Source: DATHAP01 sp963762865 (GTDB lineage Bacteria > Actinomycetota > Actinomycetes > JACCUZ01). From it: a DNA stretch of 64,000 nt. The notes under the pieces were generated by a model. That model was not told the DNA's origin and searched no databases. It worked only from the letters and a program-made list of their open reading frames with translations. Shown here piece by piece: positions 16,090 through 25,600 of this stretch. Position numbers and translations under genes: made by a program. The stretch's first letter is position 1. Each line of letters opens with the position of its first letter. The stretch covers positions 1 to 64,000 of the forward strand of contig CAVXNC010000018.1 in assembly GCA_963762865.1 (NCBI GenBank), read 5' to 3'.

Positions 16090-16767
16090 GTGAGCGGCAG
16101 CGGCGCCGGGCCGACCGGGGCGACCCGATGGATGCGTGACCTGATCCGGACCGGCAGGTGGCACCGACGGCTGCTCGCCTCCGGTCTCCTCGCCGGCGCG
16201 ATGGCCGTCGGGCTGCAGGCCTTGGAGCCACCGCCTCCTCCGTCGGTCCCGGTGGTCACGGCTGCACGGGACATCGAGTCCGGGAGCCGCCTCGGCCCGG
16301 CCGACCTGGCCGTTACTCGGCTGTCGCCGTCTTCGGTCCCGGACGGAGCGATCACCTCGATCGCCGCTGCCTTGTCGCGAACTCTCGTCTCTGCCGCGCG
16401 ACGCGGCGAGCCGCTGACCGATGTGCGGATGGCCGGTGCCGGTCCCCGCGCGACGAATGAGGACGGCACCGTGAGTGTTCCGGTCCGGATCGCCGACGCC
16501 GAGGCCGTAGCCCTGCTGCGGCCCGGCGACGTCGTCGACGTTCTCGGCGCCGCCCCGTCGGTCGACGGCTCCGGCGGTACGTCCGCCCGGTTGCTCGCCT
16601 CGGCGGTCCGGGTGCTAACCGTGCCGAGGACCGACAGCGGCTCGGGCTTGGGCGACCTCGGAGGCGACGGAGCGCTCGTGGTGGTCACGACCACCGCCAC
16701 GACGGCGACCCGCCTCGCCGGCGCGGCCGTGACCGACCGGCTGTCGCTGGTCCTCCGTGGGCGATGA
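16090..16767 (+). CDS. SAF-domain protein, RcpC/CpaB-like
   Basis: The 225-residue protein has a short basic N-terminus, one membrane helix (LLASGLLAGAMAVGLQAL, about residues 28-45) and then a SAF domain: VPVVTAARDIESGSRLGPADL followed by an RTLVSAARRGEPLTDVRM block. The second half (VSVPVRIADAEAVALLRPGDVVDVLGA) fits the RcpC/CpaB C-terminal part, which helps assemble Flp/Tad pili. No other pilus genes are in this window, so an orphan role is possible; such single SAF proteins next to fmdB and mscL are common in actinobacteria. It lies 39 bp after mtnP on the same strand, starts with GTG, and could be co-transcribed. Confidence 0.8.
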   Translation: MSGSGAGPTGATRWMRDLIRTGRWHRRLLASGLLAGAMAVGLQALEPPPPPSVPVVTAARDIESGSRLGPADLAVTRLSPSSVPDGAITSIAAALSRTLVSAARRGEPLTDVRMAGAGPRATNEDGTVSVPVRIADAEAVALLRPGDVVDVLGAAPSVDGSGGTSARLLASAVRVLTVPRTDSGSGLGDLGGDGALVVVTTTATTATRLAGAAVTDRLSLVLRGR

Positions 16768-16840
16768 GCCGGCGGAATGACAGGGCCAGGTGGTTCTGAC
16801 AGCGTGTGCTCTCTCTGACCCAGCAACTCGGGAGGATCCC

Positions 16841-17287
16841 GTGATCAAGGGCTTCAAGGACTTCCTGCTTCGCGGCAACGTCATCGACCTGGCAGTCGCG
16901 GTCGTCCTCGCCAGTGCTTTCGGGCTCGTGGTTGCCGCGTTCTCCGCCGACTTCATCGGCGGGATCATCGGGGCCATCGGCGGCACTCCCGACTTCAGCA
17001 GCGCCGGTTTCACGGTGAACGGCAGCAAGATCATCATCGGATCGACCATCAACGCCCTGATCAACTTCGTGATCGTGGCTGCTGCGGTCTACTTCTTCGT
17101 CGTCGTGCCGGTCAACAAGCTCATGGAGCGGCGGAAGCGCGGCGAAGAGCCCGAGGTGGCCGCGCCGTCCGAGGACATCCTCCTGCTGCAGGAGATACGC
17201 GACCTGCTGAGGGACCAGCGCGGCACCGGACCGGCAGGCGCTGGCACGACACCGGGTGGTCCCGCACCAGGTGGTCCCGCGATCTGA
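16841..17287 (+). CDS. mscL: Large-conductance mechanosensitive channel
   Basis: MscL opens under membrane tension and releases solutes during osmotic downshock. The 148-residue protein starts VIKGFKDFLLRGNVIDLAVAV, with the conserved amphipathic N-terminus and first pore helix, followed by a periplasmic loop (TPDFSSAGFTVNGSK). The second helix is LINFVIVAAAVYFFVVVPVNKL. The cytoplasmic coiled bundle has EDILLLQEIRDLLRDQ, and a Gly/Pro/Ala-rich tail ends the protein. I placed the start at the GTG with a GGGAGGA ribosome site 6-9 bp upstream; an earlier GTG in frame at 16790 lacks homology. Length and motifs are typical for the family. Confidence 0.95.
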   Translation: MIKGFKDFLLRGNVIDLAVAVVLASAFGLVVAAFSADFIGGIIGAIGGTPDFSSAGFTVNGSKIIIGSTINALINFVIVAAAVYFFVVVPVNKLMERRKRGEEPEVAAPSEDILLLQEIRDLLRDQRGTGPAGAGTTPGGPAPGGPAI

Positions 17288-17314
17288 CCGGCGCGAGCAG
17301 GCCGCTCGCGTACA

Positions 17315-17473
17315 TCACCAGTGCGGCGGCTTCTCCCGGATCAACCGCTCGTCGTCACTGAGCTCGTCGTCGTTCTCGCCCCACCCGCGATCGGTGTCGT
17401 CGGAGGTCTGCTCCGGCAGCACCTCGTCGTCGCCGTGGGCGTGGTCCCGGTCGGGCCCATTCTGGTCACTCAC
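17315..17473 (-). CDS. Small acidic protein ending in ERLIREKPPHW
   Basis: This is a 52-residue product, read from a GTG start. It is highly acidic (DDEVLPEQTSDDTDRGWGE) and ends in ERLIREKPPHW. Small proteins with a GWGE-type centre and a terminal PPHW occur widely in actinobacterial genomes, often beside unrelated genes; no function is known to me. It converges with mscL (27-bp gap) and follows the HNH gene region on the opposite side. There is no signal peptide or helix. Confidence 0.7.
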   Translation of the reverse strand: MSDQNGPDRDHAHGDDEVLPEQTSDDTDRGWGENDDELSDDERLIREKPPHW

Positions 17474-17511
17474 CCGACCAGCCTAAGTGGCAGCCTGTAC
17501 TGGGTGTCGGC

Positions 17512-19046
17512 CTATGTGCGTTGCCGGCCGGTGCGCAGGGTGAGGTCGCGTTGGTCGGGGATGAGGAAGCGGTGGTGCTGGCGGGGTCGCTGCAGCGGGT
17601 CGATGCTCGTGGGTGGGGTGAGCTGGGGGTAGCCGTTGGGCGCCAGGCTCATCGCCCAGCCTTGGCGGTGGACCATCCGGTGGTGGAACTCGCACAACAA
17701 CGCTGCGTTGGCCAGGTCGGTGGGTCCGCCCAGGGTCCACCACCACATGTGGTGCACGTGGCAGGCCGAGGGGGGTTGGTCGCAGCCGGGGGCGACGCAG
17801 CCGCGGTCGCGCAGCGCGGTGGCGCGGCGCTGGGCCCGGTTGAACTCGCGTTGGGCGCGGCCGAGGTCGAGGACCTCGGAGTCGGTGCCGAGCACCGCCG
17901 GGACGACGAGCCCGTCGCAGGCCAGCATCCGCAGCGCGGCCGCGGACAGCGCGAGTCCGGTGTCCAGCCGGCCGGCCTTGGCCAGCCCGGAGCGCAGCCC
18001 GTCCAGGGTGGTGGTCACGGTCAGCACCGCCTTGACCGGACCGGGCGGGCGCGCACCGCAGGACCCACAGGTCCCGTCCCGACCACCCATGCCGGGCAGC
18101 GGCTGCGGCCCGCCGGCTAGCCCGCCGGGCTCGTCGTCGTCCGGCTCGGTCGTCGGTCGTGCTCGGTCGTGGTCGTGGCTCGGTCGTCGTCGCTGGTCGC
18201 GGTGCGGTGTGGTGCGGGGGGTGGGGGTGCCGGCGGCCTGGTTGAGCAGCTCGACGAGGGCGTCGCCGCGGCGTTCGGACAGTGGCCGGGTGTCCTCGAA
18301 GCCGTCCGACCCGGGGTGGTGCTTGTCGGCCTTGTCGTGCAGGAACCGCGCCAGGATGGCCTCGCCGATGGTGCCGGGCTCGAGGATCGCGCGGAGCTTG
18401 CCCCGCCGCCGGGTGACGGTCAGGAAGTTGCGCTCCCGTTCCTGGGCTTCGGCTTCGGCGCGGGCCCGTTCGCGCTCGAGGGCGGCCTGGTCGGCCGGGT
18501 CGTCCTCGGACGGGGTCACGGTGAGGGCTTCGACCAGCGCCTTCCCGGCGCGCGCGAGGTCGCGGGGCGCCAGCGTCTGGCACTGGTCGACCAGGAACCG
18601 GCCCGCCGCCGCCCGGTCGGCGTCCGTCGACGCCGGGCATCGCGGCGACGGTGTCCAGCACCCGGCACGAGCACCTCGGCCTGATCGGTCGGTGACCGCC
18701 CCGGCGCCAACGCGGACTGCACCACGGCGTGGCGGCCGATGCCCTCGGCGGCCCGCACCCGGGCGCCGGCGTCGACTCGGGAGAGCCGGAACCGGTCACT
18801 GAGCCAGCGCACCAGCGTCAACGCCTTGGTGCGCTTCTTGAGGTCGCGGGTCTCGGCCTCGCGCAGCAGCATCGCCCGGTAGGCGGCGGCGCGGCTCTCC
18901 AGATCGAGGACGGTGGCGATCGCGGTCTCCACGTCGTCGTCACCGAGCTGCCAGCCCAGCTCGAGAGCCGCCGGGTCCAGCGCACCGGCCGCGGTGCGCA
19001 GCCCGGTGACCACCGGGTGCTCCGCGATGCTGCCGGTCGAGCTCAT
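17512..19046 (-). CDS. DUF222-HNH endonuclease-like protein, two single-base frameshifts
   Basis: The intact product would be about 510 residues. The N-terminal part (EHPVVTGLRTAAGALDPAAL, LTLVRWLSDRFRLSRVDAGA) is the DUF222 helical domain. The C-terminal part carries an HNH nuclease fold with RDRGCVAPGCDQPP, CHVHHMWWWTLGG, and LANAALLCEFHHRMVH; the Cys pairs and HH motif are intact. Such genes are abundant in actinobacteria, often in multiple copies, and may be homing-type or phage-defence nucleases. The frame shifts near 18672 (after AEVLV) and near 18630 (after PGVD). Removing one base at each restores a continuous reading frame of 511 codons. The stop lies at 17512. Confidence 0.82.
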
Positions 19047-19109
19047 GCCAGCGAACCTAGCCACCACCCTGGACACAACTCCGGCCGTCGCGACGTACCG
19101 GAAACCGTT

Positions 19110-19147
19110 TGTGGACAACGGTTTTCCACACCCCCGAGCCGTCCACA
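19110..19147. other. Cluster of three DnaA-box-like 9-mers
   Basis: TGTGGACAA (19110-19118), TTTTCCACA (19122-19130) and CCGTCCACA (19139-19147) lie in the 212-bp gap between the divergent HNH and sulfotransferase genes. The first two form a small inverted repeat. The first is an exact match to the complement of TTGTCCACA. A DnaA-titration or regulatory role is speculative; the stretch otherwise shows nothing. Confidence 0.35.
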
Positions 19148-19258
19148 GATTGCTCGGCGATCTCCTCACCCGACGTCGTGTCGTGGTACACGCCGGACCG
19201 CTCACGGCCCCTCGCTCGATACGATCCGAGCCCGCCCGTCGACAGAGCCGAGGTACGC

Positions 19259-20146
19259 GTGTCAGGACTGCTGCACCGTGCCCGCCGTGTCGCCGGTGGG
19301 CTGGCGCGACGCCTCGGGCTGCGCGGTAGGGCGGACGCGGCGCGCCTGCAGCGCGCGCGCCACGAACGTGACATGGCCCGCGAGCGGCTGACCAAGGTGC
19401 GAGCCGACCGCGAGACGCAACGCGCCCGCGCCACCCGGCTGGCCGACGAGCTCGACCGACTGCGCGCCAACGCGATGACCGAGCCGGCGCGCGACCGTAC
19501 CGACCTCTCCTACGTCTTCGTCGTCACCTACGGTCGCTCCGGCTCGACTCTCCTGCAGGGCATCCTCTCCGCCACTCCCGGCGTCGTCGTCCGCGGCGAG
19601 AACGGCGGCGTGATCCAGCATCTCTTCGCCTTCCACGAGACGGTCACCCGGCACCGCGACCGCCTGGCACGCGAGGACGTGCTGCCGCCGAGCCACCCGT
19701 GGTGGGGTGTCGACGGCTACCCGGATGCGACGGCTTTGCGCGACATCCGCACGCTGCTGCTCGACACCGTCCTGCGTCCCGGTGCGGACACGACGCTCGT
19801 CGGCTTCAAGGAGATCGACTGGCCGTCGGAGCAGCTCGACCAGCTGTTCGCCTTCATGCGCGCCGTCTTCCCTGGCGCCCGTTTCGTGCTCAACACCCGC
19901 GACCTCGAGCAGGTCGCGACGAGCAAGTGGTGGTCGCGCAACCCCGACGCGATGGCTGAGCTCACCGCGATGGAGCAGCGGTACGTCGCCGCGCTGGACG
20001 CCCTGGGCGACGACGCGTGGCGCCGCGTCCACTACGACGACTGGGTCGCCGACCCGGCGCAGCTGCGGGGGCTCTTCGACTGGCTCGGGATCGACTTCGA
20101 CGAGCCGCGGGTGCGGGCTGTGCTGGACGTCAAGCACTCGTACTAG
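19259..20146 (+). CDS. Sulfotransferase-family protein (PAPS-dependent type)
   Basis: The 295-residue protein has a basic, Arg-rich N-terminal 70 residues, likely helical. The P-loop-like 5'-phosphosulfate motif VTYGRSGSTLLQGIL (about residues 89-103) follows. The 3'-phosphate motif is FVLNTRDLEQVATSKWW (about residues 203-219). The order and spacing are those of bacterial sulfotransferases that decorate lipids, glycans or small molecules with sulfate from PAPS. A conserved late segment is VHYDDWVADPAQLRGLFDWLG. There is no signal peptide, so it acts in the cytoplasm. The GTG start at 19259 was chosen as the first with upstream purines; the acceptor substrate is unknown. Confidence 0.85.
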   Translation: MSGLLHRARRVAGGLARRLGLRGRADAARLQRARHERDMARERLTKVRADRETQRARATRLADELDRLRANAMTEPARDRTDLSYVFVVTYGRSGSTLLQGILSATPGVVVRGENGGVIQHLFAFHETVTRHRDRLAREDVLPPSHPWWGVDGYPDATALRDIRTLLLDTVLRPGADTTLVGFKEIDWPSEQLDQLFAFMRAVFPGARFVLNTRDLEQVATSKWWSRNPDAMAELTAMEQRYVAALDALGDDAWRRVHYDDWVADPAQLRGLFDWLGIDFDEPRVRAVLDVKHSY

Positions 20147-20175
20147 AACCAAGGGCGGCGCAGCCCCGCAGTGCA

Positions 20176-20209
20176 CGGTGGGGCCGACCCGTCCGGGTCG
20201 ACCCCACCG
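20176..20209. terminator. Bidirectional hairpin between convergent genes
   Basis: GGTGGGGCCGACCC pairs with GGGTCGACCCCACC (one G-T pair) around a 4-nt loop, giving a 15-bp stem including the flanking C-G. It lies between the sulfotransferase stop (20146, plus) and the P-domain protein stop (20232, minus). Confidence 0.8.
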
Positions 20210-20231
20210 CTCCCCTCCTCGCGACGTCTCG

Positions 20232-21745
20232 TCAGCGGGTCCGGAAGGTCGCCCGGAACTTCTGCGAGCCGGACTTCGTGGGGTTCTGGTCCAGCGCGTT
20301 GCCGGCGACGTCCTTGGCGCCGGTGGTCACCACCAGGCGGTAGGTCGTGTGCGCTGCCAGCTTCGCGGCCGGATCCAGCACCACGGTGCGGCTCGCGGCG
20401 ACGTAGGTCACCGTCGCCTGAACCGCCTTCGTGCTGCCCTTCTTGACCAGCCGCACGGTCGTGCCGGTGAGGGACGCCTTGCGCATCTTCTCGCTGAAGG
20501 TCGCCTTGACGTCACGCCCGCGCTTCACACCGGTGGCTGACTTCTTCGGCGTGCTGCTGGTCACCCGCGGGGCCTTGGTGTCGGCGGCGGTCGTGACGCA
20601 GGTGCCGTCGACGGGGTCGGCTGTGACCGGAGCCGCCGCGTCGGCGGTGGTCATGCGCAGACCCCAACCACTGGCCAGGTGTCCCATGGTGTTCGGCGCG
20701 TCTTGCACGACGTAGAGCGTCCAGGTGCCGTTGGCAGCGGAGCCGTCGAAGGCCGAGAGGGCGGAACCGACTCCGCGCCGCTGGAGACACCGGGGATGTT
20801 GTCGTAGTCGGTGAGGTAGCTGTCGTCGTCCACTGGCCGGTAGGTGCCAGGGGCCGGCTTCGTGTCGATGGGAAGTGCTTGGGCTGCCTCGTCGTCGAGC
20901 GTGATCTCGAGCGCCGTGAGGGTGTCGCAGTCCGGCGGCGTCCGACCAGACCATCGCCTTCTGGCCCTGCGGACCGACCAGCATCATGTCGAAGTCTTGG
21001 CCGCAGATCGCGTCCACGCCGTGGAGCTGGAGGTCGACGTCGGTGATCGGACCTGTCGTGCCGGACACCGTCACGGACGTCGCCGCAACCGGGGCCTCGA
21101 TGTGCAGGTAAGGTCCCAGCCGGTGATGACGCCGGTGTCGCCGGCGAAGTCGTCGTTCACGAAGAGCTTCCACTGGCCGTTCGGGTCGACGCCGTCGAAC
21201 ACCGAGAAGGCGTGCCCGATCCCGGTCGCGTCCGGCGCAGGTGCCGGGAAGGTGTCGACCGAGCCGAAGTTCGTCGGCCGGTACTGGCCGGTTGCGGGTG
21301 GCCGAGCTGTCCTGGACCGGACGTGGGGACGGCGTCGTTGAAGAAGAGGTGCGCACCCGTGACACCGGTGCCCCCGGCGTCACTGAGGACCATCATGCGG
21401 TGCCCGTCAGGGCTGACCAGCATCACGTCCAGGTCGTCCAGGTGCTGATGTGTGACGCCGTAGAGACGCACCGACACGTCGGAGACCCCCCCGGCACACC
21501 GGTGAAGGTGATCGGCGACGGATAGGTCGAGGCCGGGCCGGAGTCGGGCAGCGTCAGGTCCTGCGTCGTTCCACTTGTCTCAGCACCGTCTGGGCGGAGG
21601 TCACCGGCGCGGGGTTGGCCGCGTCGACGGTGGCGGCCCCGGCGGGCGTGGCGGCGAGGACCAGTCCCGAGGAGGCGACACACAGCCCGGCGAGGGCTGC
21701 GGCGGCGCGGGTGGACAGGTGGCGGAAGCGGGATGAGTTCGTCAT
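20232..21745 (-). CDS. Secreted protein with two P-domain-like repeats and a C-terminal Big_5-type Ig domain, heavily frameshifted
   Basis: The N-terminus is a signal peptide (ALAGLCVASSGLVLAATPAGAA). Then come two copies of a beta-sandwich like the proprotein-convertase P domain: HQHLDDLDVMLVSPDGHRMM with SDAGGTGV, and CGQDFDMMLVGPQGQKAM, each followed by a FDGxxxNGxW motif (DGVDPNGQWKLFVNDDF; DGSAANGTWTLYVV). The C-terminal 110 residues (ADTKAPRVTSSTPKKSATGV, VKATFSEKMRKASL, TTYRLVVTTGAKDVAGN) match the SbsA/Big_5 Ig-like fold of extracellular proteins. At least six frame changes are needed to connect these pieces. The conserved motifs are intact, so errors are likelier than decay, but this many is striking. 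No protease domain is present. The substrate or partner is unknown. Confidence 0.7.
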
Positions 21746-21903
21746 GAGGATCACTCTGGGAGCCCGCGCACCGGCCGCCATGAGCAATCGCTACTCAACC
21801 CCCGCCGACGACGTGCGTCGGTCGTCACCCGGCGACCGCGGCCGGGCTCGGCAGCAGCGCTCGACGGCGGGCGAGTACGTCAGGCCGCCCTGGGGGACGT
21901 TGC

Positions 21904-23116
21904 TCAGGCGACAGCCGTGAGGACCGCCGCGATGGCGTCGACCAGCAGGTCGATGTCGTCCTTCGAGCACACCAGGGGCGGCGCCAGCCGGATCGTCGAA
22001 CCGTGCTGTCCATGGCAGGACCTGGTGCTCGACGAGACGCTCGCACATCGCCGCCCGCTGATGACCGTCGATCGAGGTCGACCCCAGCCCAGAGGCCTCG
22101 GCAGCGCACCTCGCGCACGGGCCGAGACCCCAGCCCGTTCAGTCCCGCCTCCGGACGGGTCCCCAGCTCCGCGGCGCGTGCCTGGAACTCGCCCGTCTCG
22201 AGCATGAGGCAGACCTCGTGGCCGACAGCTGATGCGAGCGGGTTGCCGCCGAAGATTGACCCATGGGAACCGGGCGTGATCACCCCGAGGACGTCGGCGT
22301 CGGCGGCCACCGCCGACAGGGGAAGGATGCCTCCGCCCAGTGCCTTACCGAGCACCACGATGTCGGGCACGACGTCCTCGTGCTCGACAGCCAGGGTCCG
22401 GCCGGTCCGTGCCAGGCCGGACTGGATCTCGTCGGCGATGAAGAGGACGGCACGTCGGTCGCAGAGGTCGCGCACCTGACGGAGGAAGCCCGGCGGTGGC
22501 ACGAGGACGCCGGCCTCGCCCTGGATGGGCTCCAGCAGCACGGCCACGGTGTCGTCGGTGATCGCGGCCTCGACGGCATCCGCCTTGCCGTACGGCACGA
22601 GGTCGAACCCGGGAGTGAACGGCCCAAAGCCCTGCCGCGCGAGGTCGTCGGTGCTGAACCCGACAATCGTGGTCGTGCGGCCGTGGAAGTTCCCGTCCAT
22701 CACGACGATCCGGCCCTGCTCGGGTGGGACACCTTTGACCTCGGCCCCCCACTTCCGCGCCACCTTGATCGCCGTCTCGACGGCTTCGGCCCCCGAGTTC
22801 ATCGGCAGGATCAGGTCCTTGCCGACCAGCGAACCCAGAGCCTCCGCGAACGGGCCGAGCTGGTCGTTGTAGAAGGCCCGACTTGTCAGGGTCAACCGGC
22901 CCAGCTGTTGCTGAGCGCGGGCGACCAGGCGAGGGTGGCGGTGCCCGAAGTTCAGCGCCGAGTAGCCCGCCAGGCAGTCCAGATATCGCTTGCCGGCGAC
23001 GTCCTCGACCCACGCGCCCGCCCGTGGGAGAGCACGACCGGGAGGGGATGGTAGTTGTGCGCCGCACGTCGTTCGGTGAGCTCGATGTGCTGAGCAGTGG
23101 TCAGGTCGTCGGTCAT
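21904..23116 (-). CDS. rocD: Class III aminotransferase, ornithine/acetylornithine type, three single-base frameshifts
   Basis: The product resembles ornithine-oxoacid aminotransferase, a PLP enzyme converting ornithine to glutamate-semialdehyde. Its start (ELTERRAAHNYHPLPVVLS) and LDCLAGYSALNFGHRHPRLV are typical. LILPMNSGAEAVETAIKVARKW, GNFHGRT, LFIADEIQSGLARTG and VVLGKALGGGILP (PLP lysine) follow, then GSIFGGNPLASAV. The frame breaks near 23030 (one missing base), near 22065 and near 22008 (one extra base each). The corrected tail reads STIRLAPPLVCSKDDIDLLV. Small gaps to the divergent YcaQ-like gene (54 bp) leave room for one promoter region. rocD is my best guess over argD because of the N-terminal motif and the absence of arg genes. 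Confidence 0.82.
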
Positions 23117-23170
23117 GGCTGTCGCCGCGGCCTCGTCATGCGTCACAGTGTGGCCGATACCGTCGCGGTC

Positions 23171-24286
23171 GTGACCGTCCACCAGCTCTCGCGCACCGAC
23201 GCCCGGCGCATCGCGGTGCGCGCCCAGCTGCTCGACGCCGACCGGCCCAGCGATGCGCTCGAGGTCGTCCGGCACCTGACCCTGCTGCAGAACGACCCGA
23301 CGTCACACGTCGCCCCCAGCGCCGACCTCGTGCTGTGGAGCAGGATCGGTTCGTCGTACGCCGCCGAGGAGCTCTCTTCGGCGCTGGACAACCAACTGCT
23401 GCTCGAGCTGCACATGCTGCTGCGCCCCCGCGAGGACCTGAGGCTCTACACCGCCGAGATGGCAGCCTGGCCGGGGCCCGGCCAGCTGACGCCGTGGCAG
23501 CAGGACATCGAGGCGTGGCTCGAGGCCAACGAGGAGTGCCGCACCGACATCATCGAACGGCTCCGGATGGACGGCCCGCTGCCGATCCGGGAGCTGCCGG
23601 ACACGACCGTCGTGCCATGGCGGTCGAGCGGCTGGACCGACGACAAGAACGTGTCGAAGATGGTCGACCACATGGTCGCGTGCGGCGACGTGGCCTGCGC
23701 CGGCCGCGAGGGACGCGAACGGCTGTGGGACCTGGCCGAGCGGGTCTATCCCGACGACGAGCCGGTGCCCTACGAAGAGGCAGTGCGGCTGCGCAACGAG
23801 CGGCGGCTGCGTGCGCTGGGCATCGCCCGCGCGAAGGCGACCGAGACACCGAACGAGCCCAACCACGTCGGTGACGCCGGCGAGGACGCGGTCGTCGAGG
23901 GCGTACGCGGCCGGTGGCGTGTCGACCCAGGCGCGCTGGACTCGCTCGGGTCACGGTTCCGCGGGCGGGCCGCCGTGCTGTCGCCGCTCGACCGGTTGGT
24001 CTACGACCGCAAGCGGATGACAGAGATCTTCGAGTTCGACTACCAGCTCGAGATGTACAAGCCGGTCGCGAAGAGGCGGTGGGGCTACTGGGCGATGCCG
24101 GTCCTCTACGGCGACCGCCTCGTCGGCAAGGTCGACGCCACCGCGGACAGAGACCGTGGCGTCCTTCGGGTCGACGCCGTGCACCGGGATGGCGAGTGGA
24201 GCAAGGCGATGACGACTGCGGTCCACCGCGAGATCAAGGACCTGGCCGGCTGGCTCGGGCTCGACCTGGTGATGCCATCGACCTGA
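23171..24286 (+). CDS. YcaQ/AlkX-type winged-helix DNA glycosylase (HTH_42 family)
   Basis: The 371-residue protein belongs to the HTH_42 family (DUF1006), which includes E. coli YcaQ (AlkX) and Streptomyces AlkZ, glycosylases that remove crosslinking or azinomycin-type adducts. The N-terminal block LSRTDARRIAVRAQLL is typical. LTLLQNDPTSHVAPSADLVLW carries the catalytic Q-x-D motif (QND), as in YcaQ rather than the QxQ of AlkZ. FRGRAAVLSPLDRLVYDRKR and YQLEMYKPVAKRRWGYWAMP are conserved C-terminal motifs. I chose the GTG at 23171; ATG 23138 adds eleven residues of no conserved sequence. The gene faces the aminotransferase gene. A role in crosslink repair is inferred from family. Confidence 0.85.
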   Translation: MTVHQLSRTDARRIAVRAQLLDADRPSDALEVVRHLTLLQNDPTSHVAPSADLVLWSRIGSSYAAEELSSALDNQLLLELHMLLRPREDLRLYTAEMAAWPGPGQLTPWQQDIEAWLEANEECRTDIIERLRMDGPLPIRELPDTTVVPWRSSGWTDDKNVSKMVDHMVACGDVACAGREGRERLWDLAERVYPDDEPVPYEEAVRLRNERRLRALGIARAKATETPNEPNHVGDAGEDAVVEGVRGRWRVDPGALDSLGSRFRGRAAVLSPLDRLVYDRKRMTEIFEFDYQLEMYKPVAKRRWGYWAMPVLYGDRLVGKVDATADRDRGVLRVDAVHRDGEWSKAMTTAVHREIKDLAGWLGLDLVMPST

Positions 24287-24402
24287 CCTCTCGCGGTTGG
24301 GTGAGCCGCGAAGCCCGTGGCTGGCAGGCCTGGTGTGAGGTGTGTCGCGTCAGTAGCGTGCTTGTCGGCACCTCGGGGAGGAACTTCACGCCAGGGGGCT
24401 CG

Positions 24403-25380
24403 ATGCGCGTGACCAGGCTGCGCAACCGACACACGTGGACCCGTATCGGGCGGCGGTCGGGTCTGCTCGGTCGCTGCGCTGGTCTGATGGCGCTCACCGC
24501 TGCCCTCGCGAGCGGCTGCGCATCCTCGACGGAAGGCGGCGCCGGCCAGGATCCGTCGCCCTCCTCAGCCGGGCCGCCCGTCACTGCCTCCGAGTCAGCG
24601 TCGCCGGCGACGGGCGAGCCGTACGTCGGATACCCGGACTCGATCGTCGTCCTCGGTCACTCCGGATCCACCGGCGAGTCATCAGACCCCGAGCAACCCG
24701 GGGTCGAGGTCCGGGAGAACTCCTGGGCGACGGGCACGAACCCGGCCGTGAACAGCCTCTACCTGCGGCTGCTCGCCGTGCACCCCGCCATCGAGGGTCA
24801 CGCGCTCGGGCTGTCCCAGGGCGGCGCCGACGTCGCGCAGCTCAAGCTGCAAGCCGAGAACGCGGTCACGCAGGCACCGCCGAATCCGCTCGTCGTCATC
24901 CAGATCATGGACAACGACATGATCTGCCCCGCGACCGCCGCCGACCTCGACGCCTTCCAGGCAGCTCTGTCGGACGCTTTGAGTGTCTTGGACAGCGGCT
25001 TGCCGACGGCCCGGCTGTTCGTCGTCAGTCAGTTCGGCAGCCCCAGCACCCAGTGGGACGAGTACACCGTTGCGCAACGCCGCGACTTCGCCGCCGGGAT
25101 GGGCAGCGGGCCGTGCGCGTTTCTCGACACCGACGGGCAGCTGGTGCCGCGCGAGCTGCAACGACTCGAGGACGTCATCCACGGGTACGAGAAGCGGCTC
25201 GAGGCAGCGTGTGCCGAGCTGGAGCGGTGCGTGTACGACGGCGGGGCGTTCGGGGACGCCGAGGACAGGGCTACCTACATCGCGCCGGACCTCAACCACT
25301 TCTCCGTCGCCGGTCATGCTGCCGCCGCGGAGATCGCATGGAAGGCGCTGACGAGGGCCGGCCTGGCACCCGCAACCTGA
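24403..25380 (+). CDS. Lipoprotein with an SGNH/GDSL-like hydrolase domain
   Basis: The 325-residue precursor has an Arg-rich N-region, a hydrophobic stretch and a lipobox (ALASGCASS, Cys near residue 39), so it is anchored outside the membrane. A Ser/Pro-rich spacer follows. The fold shows VVLGHSGSTGESSDP in place of the usual GDS block, then LGLSQGGADVAQLK, MDNDMIC and, late, DLNHFSVAGHAAAAEIAW, which supplies the DxxH-type pair (NHFS). This is the order of SGNH hydrolases, though the first motif is atypical (GHS instead of GDS). It probably removes esters from a cell-envelope or substrate molecule. The ATG at 24403 has GGGGGCTCG upstream. Activity is unproven. Confidence 0.7.
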   Translation: MRVTRLRNRHTWTRIGRRSGLLGRCAGLMALTAALASGCASSTEGGAGQDPSPSSAGPPVTASESASPATGEPYVGYPDSIVVLGHSGSTGESSDPEQPGVEVRENSWATGTNPAVNSLYLRLLAVHPAIEGHALGLSQGGADVAQLKLQAENAVTQAPPNPLVVIQIMDNDMICPATAADLDAFQAALSDALSVLDSGLPTARLFVVSQFGSPSTQWDEYTVAQRRDFAAGMGSGPCAFLDTDGQLVPRELQRLEDVIHGYEKRLEAACAELERCVYDGGAFGDAEDRATYIAPDLNHFSVAGHAAAAEIAWKALTRAGLAPAT

Positions 25381-25519
25381 TGCGCCAGCGGCGCCCGTGG
25401 GCCGTTCGTATCGTCGCTGCTCACCCTCCGGTAACCTCGACCCCGCCGTCAGAGCAGGCGGCAGGCAGGGAATGTTCTTCGGTTCGACCGGTTCTCCGGA
25501 CCGCTGTCGTGCCGTCCCC

Positions 25520-25595
25520 GCCCCCGTAGCTCAGGGGATAGAGCGTCGGTTTCCTAAACCGTGCGTCGCAGGTTCGAATCCTGCCGGGGGCACCA
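25520..25595 (+). tRNA. tRNA-Arg (anticodon CCT)
   Basis: The sequence folds as a standard tRNA: acceptor stem GCCCCCG/CGGGGGC, D-arm GCTC/GAGC, anticodon loop TTCCTAA with CCT at positions 34-36, T-arm GCAGG/CCTGC with loop TTCGAAT, discriminator A at 25592 and an encoded CCA at 25593-25595. The upper pair of the anticodon stem is weak. It reads AGG codons. It is convergent with the tetR gene that ends six bases later. Confidence 0.96.
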
Positions 25596-25600
25596 TGGAC

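Noticed and set aside
17512..19046. HNH gene as part of a mobile element or intein
   Set aside because: No transposase, integrase, target-site duplications or host protein halves flank it; DUF222-HNH genes are common chromosomal genes in actinobacteria.
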